DNA of 64,000 bases. Origin: Arsukibacterium sp. MJ3 (GTDB lineage: Bacteria; Pseudomonadota; Gammaproteobacteria; Enterobacterales; Alteromonadaceae). Positions within the stretch are counted from its first letter, which is position 1, and the number at the start of each line of letters is the position of its first letter. Positions 54,396 through 63,757 of this stretch are shown here, in pieces. The translations under genes were made by a program, and so were the position numbers. The stretch is taken from contig NZ_LAHP01000004.1 of NCBI RefSeq assembly GCF_000987765.1, positions 124,001 to 188,000 of the forward strand. Direction: 5' to 3'. Under the pieces are notes generated by a model that saw nothing but the letters and a program-made list of their open reading frames with translations, was not told the DNA's origin and made no database searches.

Positions 54396-56417
54396 TTACC
54401 ATTGATAATTAAACGAAACACCAGCAGCTAATTCGCGGCCAGCGCCCGGCTCAAAAGCTCGGCCGTTAGCCTGATTAACCACCACCGCACCAACATAACG
54501 TTTATCGGTAAGGTTACTAACACTGAGCCACTGGCGTAATTGCCAGTGCTGAAATTGCTGCTGACTATTGATATTAAAAGCAAATCGCAGTGCCGCAGGC
54601 GCAGCAGCAGAGTTAATATCATCAATATACACCTTACTACGATAGTGGCTTTGTAAGGTCAGTTGGAGTGGCAGGGTTACTAATGGCTGGTAGTGCCATT
54701 GCCAGTCAATTTCGCTGGCGGCTACACCTGGTAACCGATTGCCATTTAACGCACTACCATTAAATTCTGCTTGTAAATAATGACTGCTAAACTCCGATGT
54801 TAACTGTGGGGATAACTGATAATGCCATTGCAACTCCACGCCTAATCGAGTGGTTTTGCTGCTATTACGAAAGCTGGTGCGGCCACCATTACTGGTAGCT
54901 GCGATAATTTCATTATCGGTTGCAATAGTAAAGACGCTGATACTGGCCCGATGTTGATTATTTTGCCATTTGATGCCCGTTTCCCATTGCTGATTATCAC
55001 TGGCGTCCAGTTGCAAGTTTATGCCACCACCGTCAATGCTGTAAGCCAATTCGGCCAGAGTAGGCGTCTCAAAGCCTTTACCGGCACTGCCGAACCATGC
55101 CAGTTGTTTGCTAAACTGCCAGTTAAATCCAATAGCAAAAGCTTGCTGATAATAATTGCGAACACCACTGTCGTCGGGGTTAGCGTCTGCGATATAAAAA
55201 TCGTTTATCTGGTAATGTAAATCAGTATAGCGCCAGCCAGCATGCCAATTGAGCTGGGAGGTTGGCTGATAATTAAATCGGATAAAGCTATCAAGATTTG
55301 TCGCCCGATTATCTTCATCACGGCGTAGCGCTCCGCGCTGGCCAAAATCGTTAATAAAGCCAAAACGCCGGTCTTCCGTTTGCATGACACCGGCACCCGC
55401 TACTGCGCTAACGTGTTCATGCAATGAAAGCTGATACTGGCCTTTTATTCCATGGTATTGGCGGTTAAGTAATACCTCACCGCCGGCAGAAGTTGCTGCT
55501 GAGCCAGTAAACGCCAGTCGCTGATTAATATCGCGCTCGCCTTGCCATAGCGCTAACTTGAACGGGTGAGTACTATCAGAGGTAATACTGACGCTCACTT
55601 GCTGTTGTTTGACGGTTTTTTCTGTATCAAACAAACTGGCAGCCGCGATGGTTTGATTAGGATTTTCACGCCATTGTTCTGGGCTTAAACTTAGCGGATC
55701 TTGCAAATAAGGATCGTAAGCCCAGTCGTAACGCAGGTTCACATTCAGGTTATTCAGCAGTTGCCATTGCCAGCTTAGTTGCAGTTGATCTTTAGCTGCC
55801 CGCGAGCGTGGCCGATAACCATCACTTTTAAATTGCTTAGCCGCCAGTTGTAAGCTCTGATTATTGCCTACCATGGCAAGATTCAACTGCTGTTGTTGAT
55901 GTTGCTCACTAAGTGCTGCGCTGGCAGCCATTTCACTTTGGTTATAGCGACGGCTGGTCAAAGAAATAACAGCACCAGCGCCGTTACCATATAATACGGC
56001 TAATGGTCCGCGCAGCACTTCAATACTTTGAATGTTGTCCAGCAAGACACTGCCTAATTGACCCTGGCCATCCGGTGCGCTTATCGGAATACCATCTTGT
56101 TCAAGATAAATTCCACGAATACCAAACGGACTGCGGCTACCAAAACCGCGCACACTAAGGCGGGTGTCTTGCGCGAAGTTGGCCCGGCTATCGGCTTGCA
56201 AACCGGCAATACCTTGCAATAGTTGGGCACTGTCAAATAGTAAACCAGATTGGTCAACCCGGTTTATATCAACACTTGCTGGGCTTTGCAGCCAGTTCTG
56301 AGCACTGCTGGTTGCAGTAACAACAATGATTTCAATGGGTTCTTCGTTAGCACAGGCTAATGTACTAAAAAATACCGCCAGAACACTGGCGGTAGTAAGC
56401 GGATTAATACAGCGCAA
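54396..56417 (-). CDS. pqqU: TonB-dependent receptor, PqqU/YncD-like
   Basis: Outer-membrane receptor of 673 residues with signal peptide (FFSTLACA), TonB box (IEIIVVTA), plug domain and 22-strand barrel ending in Trp. Distinct stretches match E. coli YncD/PqqU: FAQDTRLSVRGFGSRSPFGIRG, DGIPISAPDGQGQ, GPLAVLYGNGAGAV, SNGGRTSFRN and KRYVGAVVVNQANGRAFEPG. YncD imports pyrroloquinoline quinone. The gene lies 14 bp downstream of a PQQ-type sugar dehydrogenase, which supports PQQ uptake as the role. Confidence 0.83.
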   Translation of the reverse strand: MRCINPLTTASVLAVFFSTLACANEEPIEIIVVTATSSAQNWLQSPASVDINRVDQSGLLFDSAQLLQGIAGLQADSRANFAQDTRLSVRGFGSRSPFGIRGIYLEQDGIPISAPDGQGQLGSVLLDNIQSIEVLRGPLAVLYGNGAGAVISLTSRRYNQSEMAASAALSEQHQQQQLNLAMVGNNQSLQLAAKQFKSDGYRPRSRAAKDQLQLSWQWQLLNNLNVNLRYDWAYDPYLQDPLSLSPEQWRENPNQTIAAASLFDTEKTVKQQQVSVSITSDSTHPFKLALWQGERDINQRLAFTGSAATSAGGEVLLNRQYHGIKGQYQLSLHEHVSAVAGAGVMQTEDRRFGFINDFGQRGALRRDEDNRATNLDSFIRFNYQPTSQLNWHAGWRYTDLHYQINDFYIADANPDDSGVRNYYQQAFAIGFNWQFSKQLAWFGSAGKGFETPTLAELAYSIDGGGINLQLDASDNQQWETGIKWQNNQHRASISVFTIATDNEIIAATSNGGRTSFRNSSKTTRLGVELQWHYQLSPQLTSEFSSHYLQAEFNGSALNGNRLPGVAASEIDWQWHYQPLVTLPLQLTLQSHYRSKVYIDDINSAAAPAALRFAFNINSQQQFQHWQLRQWLSVSNLTDKRYVGAVVVNQANGRAFEPGAGRELAAGVSFNYQW

Positions 56418-56431
56418 GAGTGATAGTCCCG

Positions 56432-57553
56432 TTATTTTTTTGGTGTCAATCGAAGAATTTGACCGGATTGTTGATCGGTCAACAAATAAACAGCGCCATC
56501 AGGACCTTGCCTGACGTCGCGAATTCGCTGGCCAATCATAATACGTTCTTCATGCGTCACTTTTTCACCGGTTAACTCGAGGCGAACTAACTGTCCAAAT
56601 TTGAGCGAACCAACCAGCAAGTTGTGTTGCCATGGCATAAATAAATCTGCGGTATAAAATATCATGCCACTAGGGGCAATGGATGGCGTCCAGTAATGTA
56701 ATGGTTGTTGCATGCCGTCTTGGCTGGTTTTGCCTATTTTGCCACCGCCATACTCTTCACCATAAGTGATAACAGGCCAACCGTAATTGTGATCTGCCCG
56801 GGTTATATTAATTTCGTCACCGCCTTGTGGGCCATGTTCATGCGTCCACAACATGTTCGTTTTTGGATGTAGTGCGGCTCCCTGAATATTGCGATGACCA
56901 TAAGACCACACATCTGACAAGGCGTCTTCATTTTCTAAATAAGGGTTTGTGACCGATGGGCTACCATCGGTTTTAATGCGAACAACTTTACCGTGATGGG
57001 TATCAAGAGTTTGCGCATCGTCACGGCGTTGACCGCGATCGCCAAGCGTAATAAACAGATCGCCATTATCGGCAAAGACTAAACGCCCACCAAAATGGTG
57101 GCGACTGTCAAACTTAGGTTGTGCGCTGAACAATACCTCCAGGTTGGTTAAGGCATTGCCGGCTAACACGGCAGTCGCCACTGCGGTGCTGCTACCTGAT
57201 TCTCCCGGTTCATTGTAACTGATGTATACTCGCTGATTATTTGCAAAATCAGGGTGAAGGATAATATCCAGTAAACCACCCTGACCCGATACAGTAATCT
57301 CTGGTAAGCCAGTAACGGGTTCACTTAACGCACCATCAGCGCTAACATAACGCAATCTGCCCGCCCGTTCAGTAACCAGCATTTTACCGTCAGGCAAAAT
57401 AGCCAGGCCCCAGGGGTGTTCAAGCCCGTCACTGATCACTGCCACATTCAGTGTAGTTTTTTCCGTTTTAATTTCTGTATTTTGCGCCAACACGCCAGTG
57501 CTTAACGCCAGCGCGACTGCGCTGCTTGATAACAGTTTAACCAGAGTATTCAT
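56432..57553 (-). CDS. PQQ-dependent aldose sugar dehydrogenase (YliI type)
   Basis: Exported six-bladed propeller of 373 residues; signal peptide ends near LALSTGVLAQ. Signatures: EHPWGLAILPDGKMLVTERAGRLR, GQGGLLDIILHPDFANNQRVYIS, HHFGGRLVFADNGDLFITLGDRG, YGHRNIQG and HGPQGGDEIN. These enzymes oxidise soluble aldoses in the periplasm using PQQ. No PQQ biosynthesis genes are in the window, so the PqqU-like receptor beside it may supply the cofactor. Confidence 0.92.
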   Translation of the reverse strand: MNTLVKLLSSSAVALALSTGVLAQNTEIKTEKTTLNVAVISDGLEHPWGLAILPDGKMLVTERAGRLRYVSADGALSEPVTGLPEITVSGQGGLLDIILHPDFANNQRVYISYNEPGESGSSTAVATAVLAGNALTNLEVLFSAQPKFDSRHHFGGRLVFADNGDLFITLGDRGQRRDDAQTLDTHHGKVVRIKTDGSPSVTNPYLENEDALSDVWSYGHRNIQGAALHPKTNMLWTHEHGPQGGDEINITRADHNYGWPVITYGEEYGGGKIGKTSQDGMQQPLHYWTPSIAPSGMIFYTADLFMPWQHNLLVGSLKFGQLVRLELTGEKVTHEERIMIGQRIRDVRQGPDGAVYLLTDQQSGQILRLTPKK

Positions 57554-57663
57554 TTCATCTCCTTAATGTGCTTATTGTCTATCCTAGCCTGCGGTTAGCT
57601 AATTTGCAGCAAGATGGGGCAGAATTGCTACCGAATACGACAAATGTCAGTATGTTACGAGTA

Positions 57664-58134
57664 TTACTGTTTTTGCAGATAAGCCAGTACCACCTGATGG
57701 TGGTCTTTGGTTTTAAAATCATCAAAAACATGATTAATAGTGCCGTCTTGATTAATCAGAAAACTCAAACGATGTAAACCATCATAGACTTTACCCATAA
57801 ATTTTTTGCTGCCCCATACGCCAAACCGCTCAGCTACCTGATGATCTTCATCACCGAGCAGGGTAAAGTTTAACTGATCTCGTTCAACAAATTTTGCCAG
57901 CCGGGCAGGGGCGTCGGTACTAATTCCAATTACGCTGACACCCAAGGCAGTAAGTTGCTCAAGGCTATCTCTGAGGCCACAGGCCTGCACAGTACAACCT
58001 GGCGTCATCGCTTTTGGATAAAAGTAAACTAGCACTTTGCCAGCTTGCAGTAACGTACTTAAGGTGACCATCTGGTTATGCTGATCGGGCAGCATAAAAT
58101 CGGGTGCAACCTGACCTGCTGTTAATGTTTGCAT
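57664..58134 (-). CDS. bcp: Thioredoxin-dependent peroxiredoxin Bcp
   Basis: Thiol peroxidase of 156 residues: GQVAPDFMLPDQHNQMVTL and VLVYFYPKAMTPGCTVQACGLRD with peroxidatic Cys in PGCT and the second Cys five residues on (atypical two-Cys BCP), plus VWGSKKFMGK. It reduces hydroperoxides. It starts 37 bp after the gcvR stop on the same strand, as often seen in gammaproteobacteria. Confidence 0.95.
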   Translation of the reverse strand: MQTLTAGQVAPDFMLPDQHNQMVTLSTLLQAGKVLVYFYPKAMTPGCTVQACGLRDSLEQLTALGVSVIGISTDAPARLAKFVERDQLNFTLLGDEDHQVAERFGVWGSKKFMGKVYDGLHRLSFLINQDGTINHVFDDFKTKDHHQVVLAYLQKQ

Positions 58135-58171
58135 ACTAACTCCTGCTCTTAAGTAATGTTAAAATAATACA

Positions 58172-58693
58172 TTATCTGACCTTAAAACTACCTGTCAGAT
58201 TCAATGTGCTTAGCAACGCCATTACCTCTGCTTCAATGGTTGCAGGCGCTACTCTTTCTGGTATTTCTAAGGTCATTTGGCTGTGGATCTGCACATTTTT
58301 GTCGTTATCAACTGAAGTTGCAGACTGCAATGAGCCAATATAAATATTGTGGCTTGCCAATAAACCAGTAATAGCGCCCAGGGTGCCCACCCGATCAGGA
58401 CCGGAATAGTCTAGCAAATAATGTACAACTACCTGAGTAATAGGCCGTGCGGTTGTACGTTTGGTCATGGTTGTCAGATCAAGCTCCAGCCCCAGTGCCG
58501 GAATAAGATGTTCTATTTTACTGATAGCGGCTTGATCACCACTAATTAACATAATAAAGGTAAATTCATTGCCAAATACCGCCATTCTGCTGTCGATAAT
58601 ATTAGCGTTGTAATCGGTAACAAGACGCGCCAACTTACTGACTATACCCGTTCGATCAGTGCCTATTGCAGTAATTACAAGTTGTTGAGACAT
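58172..58693 (-). CDS. gcvR: Glycine cleavage system regulatory protein GcvR
   Basis: Protein of 173 residues with two ACT domains (QLVITAIGTDRTGIVSKLARLV; VVHYLLDYSGPDRVGTLGAITGLLASHNI, split by residue 95). GcvR binds GcvA to repress gcvTHP when glycine is low. It lies upstream of bcp and divergent from dapA, the conserved enterobacterial/alteromonad arrangement. Confidence 0.9.
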   Translation of the reverse strand: MSQQLVITAIGTDRTGIVSKLARLVTDYNANIIDSRMAVFGNEFTFIMLISGDQAAISKIEHLIPALGLELDLTTMTKRTTARPITQVVVHYLLDYSGPDRVGTLGAITGLLASHNIYIGSLQSATSVDNDKNVQIHSQMTLEIPERVAPATIEAEVMALLSTLNLTGSFKVR

Positions 58694-58901
58694 AAAACTC
58701 CGGCCAACGCAGACTGCTGCTTAAGTTGCTGTTCGCATAATGCTGTTAAAATGTTGATGTTAACTATACAGTTGAGTTTATCATAACTGAATATAGTGAA
58801 CTATTGGCATTATCCGGTTAGTACCTTGTGTTTGTCAGCCGCACTCTTTAACATAGGGCGCCTTTATCTTGCCTAAGTTAGTTGTGGAGCGCTTTACTGT
58901 G

Positions 58902-59783
58902 ATGTGTAGTGGAAGTTTTGTAGCCTTAATTACCCCAATGTTGCCAGATGGTAGTATCGATTATGCTGGCTTAGATAATCTGGTCAGCTTTCATCTGCAA
59001 CAAGCCACTGATGGTTTGGTTATTATGGGAACCACGGCAGAGGCTGCCACCATCAGCTTTTCTGAACAGCTGGCCATCATTTCACGTGTTGTTGCTAAGG
59101 TTAACGGAAAAATCCCGGTGTTGGCAGGTAATGGTAGTAACGCGACCAGCGAAGGCGTTACCCGCACGCAAGAACTGGATAAGTTAGCTATTGATGGTTT
59201 TTTAACCGTAACGCCCTTTTATAACAAACCGATGCAAAAAGGCATGGTGGCGCATTTCAGACAGATTGCCGAAGCTACGGTTAAACCCGTGTTGTTATAT
59301 AATGTACCGGGGCGCACTGGCGTTGATTTATTGCCAGAAACGGTGGCAGAACTAGCATTAATTGATAATATTGTTGGTATTAAAGAAGCCACCGGTTCAA
59401 TGACTCGTTTAGCAGAATTACAACAGCGTTGTCCGGCTGATTTCAGGTTGTTAAGTGGTGATGATGCCAGCAGTTTGGCGTTTATGTTAGCGGGCGGCCA
59501 CGGTATTATCTCGGTAACCGCTAATGTTGCTCCGGCGCTGATGGCTCGATTGTGTAAACTGACCTCACAGCAACAGCATGCTGCTGCTAAAGCACTTGAT
59601 GATACTTTACAGGGCTTACATCATCAGCTATTTATTGAGTCTAATCCCATTCCTACCAAGTGGGCACTGCAACGGCTGGGATTGATCAAGTCTGATTTTA
59701 TGCGCTTGCCACTTACTCAACTGGAACCTATTCATCACAGCGCAATCGAACAGGCATTACAACAGGCTGGATTACTGGCTTAA
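58902..59783 (+). CDS. dapA: 4-hydroxy-tetrahydrodipicolinate synthase
   Basis: Enzyme of 293 residues that condenses pyruvate and aspartate semialdehyde, the first lysine-specific step. Features: GSFVALITPMLPDGSIDY, GTTAEAATISF, YNVPGRTGVDLLPE with the catalytic Tyr, and the Schiff-base Lys in VGIKEATGS. The ATG at 58902 fits E. coli DapA length; a GTG at 58899 is an equal alternative. bamC follows as in E. coli. Confidence 0.96.
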   Translation: MCSGSFVALITPMLPDGSIDYAGLDNLVSFHLQQATDGLVIMGTTAEAATISFSEQLAIISRVVAKVNGKIPVLAGNGSNATSEGVTRTQELDKLAIDGFLTVTPFYNKPMQKGMVAHFRQIAEATVKPVLLYNVPGRTGVDLLPETVAELALIDNIVGIKEATGSMTRLAELQQRCPADFRLLSGDDASSLAFMLAGGHGIISVTANVAPALMARLCKLTSQQQHAAAKALDDTLQGLHHQLFIESNPIPTKWALQRLGLIKSDFMRLPLTQLEPIHHSAIEQALQQAGLLA

Positions 59784-59849
59784 CACTATTTTTCAGGGCT
59801 GATGTATTATTTTCAGCTTTTTGAGTTTTCGTTTTCAGGAGTAGTACAG

Positions 59850-60914
59850 GTGCATTATTGGAAAAAAAGTGGTATCGCATTAGCAGTATCAGCCATATTA
59901 TTAAGTGGCTGTTCGGTGTTTAAAGCCGATCCGGAACTACGTGCAAAGCGCCAGCCTGTTACCCTGGATATTCCGGCTGACTTGGCAACGCCCCGTCAAC
60001 CAGGCAAGTACGATATACCGGTAACTAAGGGTAGCCCTGGCACAGTAACGGATAAATCGCCGGTATTAGTGCTTGCCACGGCTTCGAGTAGCCGGATCAC
60101 CGACGAAGCAGAAAAGCTGGCACGCGTAATGTTTGAACGTAACGATTTAACCGGCGATTTACTGCCGTTTTTAATCGAGCAAATTAATCGGTTTTTTGTA
60201 TCAGATAATGTCACGGTTAACCCAACGGGCAGCGATAACCTCAATTTTGCCACCGATTGGATTAAACGCTATCGCACCGAAGGATTTTGGTTCTGGCAGG
60301 ATGCGGTGTTGCTGGATGAAGCGCGTTATGCAATAAACATCGAACCACGACCGCATGGTCGAAGTGCGGTGTTAACAATAACGTTGTTAGAACATCGTTA
60401 TTTTAATGAAAAACAAAAGCTTAGTGTCGCTGACGCGCGTGACAACGAAGTGCAATTGCTGAATGGTCTAATTAATCAAGTTGCCATAGCCGAAATTGAG
60501 ACTGCTGTTGTTAATCGTGACCGTGAACCCGATGTTGCCTTAGAACCCGGCATGAATAACGCAGGTGAACCAGCATTAATTACTCCGCAATCACTGGACG
60601 TAGTATGGTCACAGTTAGAGCCGGTGTTAAAACAACTTAACTTTACTATTAACGATATTAATCGTTCATCTTACACTTACTATTTAAGTTACAGTAAACC
60701 TAGCCGTGGGCTCTGGTCTAGTCTTTTGGGACAAGATGCACCGCCGGTTTTGCCAATTGCTGATGGTGACTATCAGATTGTATTACAACGAACTGTAGCA
60801 GGCACCGCCATAAATCTATTGACTAAAGACGGACAGCCTTTAGCAGCTGAAACGGTAGTTGCAGCTTATACGCCGTTTGTGGCGGCAATAAAAGCGGCTA
60901 AAGTTGAATTGTAA
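59850..60914 (+). CDS. bamC: Outer membrane protein assembly factor BamC
   Basis: Lipoprotein of 354 residues of the BAM complex. The GTG at 59850 has AGGAG 8 nt upstream and opens a lipoprotein signal ending LLSGCSVF; the earlier frame start at 59802 lacks these. An unstructured N-terminal stretch that binds BamD is followed by two helix-grip domains (DAVLLDEARYAINIEPRPHGRSAVLT; the second ends near residue 345). It follows dapA as in enterobacteria. Confidence 0.93.
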   Translation: MHYWKKSGIALAVSAILLSGCSVFKADPELRAKRQPVTLDIPADLATPRQPGKYDIPVTKGSPGTVTDKSPVLVLATASSSRITDEAEKLARVMFERNDLTGDLLPFLIEQINRFFVSDNVTVNPTGSDNLNFATDWIKRYRTEGFWFWQDAVLLDEARYAINIEPRPHGRSAVLTITLLEHRYFNEKQKLSVADARDNEVQLLNGLINQVAIAEIETAVVNRDREPDVALEPGMNNAGEPALITPQSLDVVWSQLEPVLKQLNFTINDINRSSYTYYLSYSKPSRGLWSSLLGQDAPPVLPIADGDYQIVLQRTVAGTAINLLTKDGQPLAAETVVAAYTPFVAAIKAAKVEL

Positions 60915-60949
60915 CGGCTGAATGTTAATCATTAACGTTAAAAAGTCAT

Positions 60950-60977
60950 TTGCCAATAGCTTAAAGATCTTTATACT
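60950..60977 (+). promoter_or_regulatory. Candidate purC promoter
   Basis: TTGCCA (60950-60955), 16-bp spacer, TATACT (60972-60977), 36 bp before purC. Both boxes match sigma-70 well. No PurR box was recognised. Confidence 0.55.
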
Positions 60978-60979
60978 TT

Positions 60980-61000
60980 CGGCTGATTTTTTATCAGCCG
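60980..61000 (+). repeat. Hairpin in the purC leader
   Basis: CGGCTGA (60980-60986) and TCAGCCG (60994-61000) form a perfect 7-bp stem just before the purC ribosome site. It might influence translation or stabilise the 5' end. Confidence 0.55.
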
Positions 61001-61013
61001 AGCGGAGTAAATA

Positions 61014-61730
61014 ATGGTTCAAAAAACGACAGAATTGTACCGTGGTAAAGCTAAAACCGTGTACAACACCACTGACGACAATTTGCTTATTTTACATTTT
61101 CGCAATGATACTTCAGCGTTTGACGGTGAGCGAATAGAGCAACTAGACCGTAAAGGCATGATAAACAATAAATTTAATTATTTTATTATGCAAAAATTAG
61201 AACAAGCAGGTATTGCAACTCAGGTAGAAGCGTTGCTGGCCGATGATGAAGTTTTAGTTAAAAAATTAGCAATGATCCCGGTTGAATGTGTGGTTCGCAA
61301 TTATGCAGCAGGCTCGTTAGTGCGGCGGCTGGGTATTACTGAAGGGCTTGCTCTTACACCTGCTACGTTTGAGCTGTTCTTAAAAGATGATGCCCTACAT
61401 GACCCTATGGTTAACGAATCTCTTGCCGAGACGTTTGGCTGGGCAACCGCGCCACAGCTGGCTGAAATGAAACGCATAACCTTTAAAGCCAACGAAATTT
61501 TACAGGCGTTATTTGATGACGCGGGTATGTTATTGGTCGATTTTAAGCTTGAGTTTGGTGTGTTTAACGGCGCCGTTGTGCTGGGAGATGAGTTTTCACC
61601 CGATGGTTGTCGTTTGTGGGATAAAGTTACCCGCAAAAAACTGGACAAAGATCGCTTTCGACAAGGTCTTGGTGGAGTAGTTGAGGCCTACGAAGAAGTA
61701 GCCAACAGACTCGGTGTAAAATTAGACTAA
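61014..61730 (+). CDS. purC: SAICAR synthase
   Basis: Purine biosynthesis enzyme of 238 residues that joins aspartate to CAIR. Signatures: [41 protein letters not shown], and [11 protein letters not shown]...[12 protein letters not shown]. Length is normal for the stand-alone bacterial form. A clear terminator follows. Confidence 0.96.
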   Translation: MVQKTTELYRGKAKTVYNTTDDNLLILHFRNDTSAFDGERIEQLDRKGMINNKFNYFIMQKLEQAGIATQVEALLADDEVLVKKLAMIPVECVVRNYAAGSLVRRLGITEGLALTPATFELFLKDDALHDPMVNESLAETFGWATAPQLAEMKRITFKANEILQALFDDAGMLLVDFKLEFGVFNGAVVLGDEFSPDGCRLWDKVTRKKLDKDRFRQGLGGVVEAYEEVANRLGVKLD

Positions 61731-61740
61731 ATTAGCGCTA

Positions 61741-61765
61741 AAGCCACCATTAGGTGGCTTTGTTA
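61741..61765 (+). terminator. Intrinsic terminator after purC
   Basis: AAGCCACC (61741-61748), loop ATTA, GGTGGCTT (61753-61760), then TGTTATGTT. It separates purC from the DUF2066-hda pair. Confidence 0.78.
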
Positions 61766-61792
61766 TGTTATGCCGCGAATAAAGGAATTCAG

Positions 61793-62914
61793 ATGCCAAA
61801 ACTGATGCAACAGCTAAGCGTTATGCTGGTAAGTTTGCTCTTGCTCGGCAGTAGCCAGCTTGCGGCTATAGAAGTCGATGCACTATACCTGGCGGATGTT
61901 AGCGCTGACCAGCCGCAGCGGCAATGGCAGAATACGGCCTTAGCCCAGGTAATGACCCGCTTAACAGGTATAACCGATTTTTCTAAATATCCCCAAGTTA
62001 CGGCAGAGCTGAATAATGCCGGACGTTACGTTAAACAATTTGAATCACAGCGTCAGAATGGCGACAACCGCTTAAAGGTACTATTGGATGCCAGTTTGAT
62101 AAATCCGTTATTACAGCAACAAGGTATTGCTATCTGGGGCGCCCATCGGCCTGAAACCTTACTTTGGATAGTGCAGCAAAACGGCAGTGACCGTCAGTTT
62201 TTGCGTAAAGCCGATGATGAACTAGTAAGCGCATTGCTACAAAATTTAGCCGAAAACCGTATTCCGGTAACTTTGCCATTATACGATATTGATGACTTAT
62301 TACAGTTAACAGAAACTGATGTTTGGGCCGGGCTTTGGCAGTCCATTAATCAAGCCAGCATGCGCTATCGAGCCGATATGGTCATAATCGCCACGTTGGA
62401 TGAAGTAAACCGAAATGGTGAAAATGTTCAACGTTTAAGCTGGCAAAGACAAAGCCCGGCCCAAGGTACTAATCAATATATTATTGTTCGTAACGAGGTT
62501 ATAGCAGCTGATACAGTAACGCTTGCTAGCGCGTTTAGCGCGGTACTAACCGCTGAGCTGGCAGCAGAGCAAGCGGTAGTGTTACAAGCAAAAACTGCAA
62601 ATTATCAGTTGGTTGTTGCTAACCTGACTAACCTGGCCGATGTGGTCGCTGTTGAGCGTTTACTGGAACGGATGCTTGGCGTGTCGTCGGTTACGCTCAA
62701 CCAATTTGCTGCAGATCGGGCGCAGTTTACGGTAACGTTACAGATAGAACTGGCGCAGTTAACTCGTCATCTGCAATGGGAACCCTCGTTAATGTTAATG
62801 GATAATACTGAAACTGATGCGTATAGCCGTCTAAACGAGACAAAACGTAATCTGCCTATTGCGCTAATACCGGTGCAGCGTATTGACGCTAGTTACCGTT
62901 TTGTCAGGCGTTAA
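61793..62914 (+). CDS. Exported DUF2066 protein
   Basis: Protein of 373 residues with a signal peptide (VMLVSLLLLGSSQLAAI). The DUF2066 pattern is present: EVDALYLADVSADQPQRQWQNTALAQVMTRLTG and LLWIVQQNGSDRQFL. The ATG at 61793 with AAGGA upstream is chosen over 61754. Its stop is followed immediately by the hda ATG (TAAATG), so the two are coupled. Function unknown, though the link to hda is conserved in several gammaproteobacteria. Confidence 0.85.
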   Translation: MPKLMQQLSVMLVSLLLLGSSQLAAIEVDALYLADVSADQPQRQWQNTALAQVMTRLTGITDFSKYPQVTAELNNAGRYVKQFESQRQNGDNRLKVLLDASLINPLLQQQGIAIWGAHRPETLLWIVQQNGSDRQFLRKADDELVSALLQNLAENRIPVTLPLYDIDDLLQLTETDVWAGLWQSINQASMRYRADMVIIATLDEVNRNGENVQRLSWQRQSPAQGTNQYIIVRNEVIAADTVTLASAFSAVLTAELAAEQAVVLQAKTANYQLVVANLTNLADVVAVERLLERMLGVSSVTLNQFAADRAQFTVTLQIELAQLTRHLQWEPSLMLMDNTETDAYSRLNETKRNLPIALIPVQRIDASYRFVRR

Positions 62915-63610
62915 ATGCAACCCTTGCAATTTACTCTGGCAGTAACGCTACCAGAAGATGAGACTCTGGATAGCTTTTATGCCGCCGGCCAAACGGAAGC
63001 GGTAAGTTCAGTAAAACGTTATTTACAGCAACCCGCTGGACAAGCCCCATTGTATTTGTTTGGTGCCAGCGGTAGCGGTAAATCTCATTTATTATATGCT
63101 TCTTGTATTTCTGCCCATCAGCAGGGACTCACTAGTCAGTTACTGGCGTTACAGGATTACCAGCAGCTCAGCCCCCGGATCCTCGATAATCTGGAACAAT
63201 TGGATGTGGTTTGTCTAGATAATCTGCAGGCTATTAGCGGAGAACTCAGCTGGCAAATTGCGGTGTTTGACTTATATAACCGGATGATTGAGCAAGGTAA
63301 AGCCTTGATTATCGTCGCTAATCAGGCGCCTCAACAACTTGGTTTTAGCCTCGCAGATTTAGTTTCCCGCCTTCATGCCTGTCAAAGTTTGCAATTACGC
63401 TTGCTCACCGATGAAGACAAGCAAAAGCTACTGCAGCAAAAGGCCCATCAGCGAGGCATGGAGTTAGCAGACGAAGTCGCTCGATTTTTACTAAATCGAT
63501 ATGACCGTGATATTCGATCGTTGGTCGCTATTCTAAATCAGTTAGATAAAGCCTCTATTGTGCATCAACGCAAACTCACAATTCCCTTCATTAAATCTAT
63601 TCTGCTCTAG
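62915..63610 (+). CDS. hda: DnaA regulatory inactivator Hda
   Basis: AAA+ protein of 231 residues related to DnaA domain III. Walker A GASGSGKSHLL, Walker B region DVVCLDNLQAI, sensor LHACQSLQL and the C-terminal NRYDRDIRSLVAILNQLDKAS. With the sliding clamp it stimulates DnaA-ATP hydrolysis to limit initiation; the N-terminal MQPLQFTLAV carries the clamp-binding motif. It starts directly after the DUF2066 stop. Confidence 0.94.
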   Translation: MQPLQFTLAVTLPEDETLDSFYAAGQTEAVSSVKRYLQQPAGQAPLYLFGASGSGKSHLLYASCISAHQQGLTSQLLALQDYQQLSPRILDNLEQLDVVCLDNLQAISGELSWQIAVFDLYNRMIEQGKALIIVANQAPQQLGFSLADLVSRLHACQSLQLRLLTDEDKQKLLQQKAHQRGMELADEVARFLLNRYDRDIRSLVAILNQLDKASIVHQRKLTIPFIKSILL

Positions 63611-63757
63611 TCCAATCCAAGCTTTAGCAGGTTAAGCAGTCACTTAAGTGGTAATTTTACCGAAAAAAGCCTGACAAGCACTGCGTTTTAGCGGTGGTTT
63701 TGGTGTATCATTAGCGGTTTTAATCGGACTAACGATTTTCGCAGCTTGAGGACGAAG

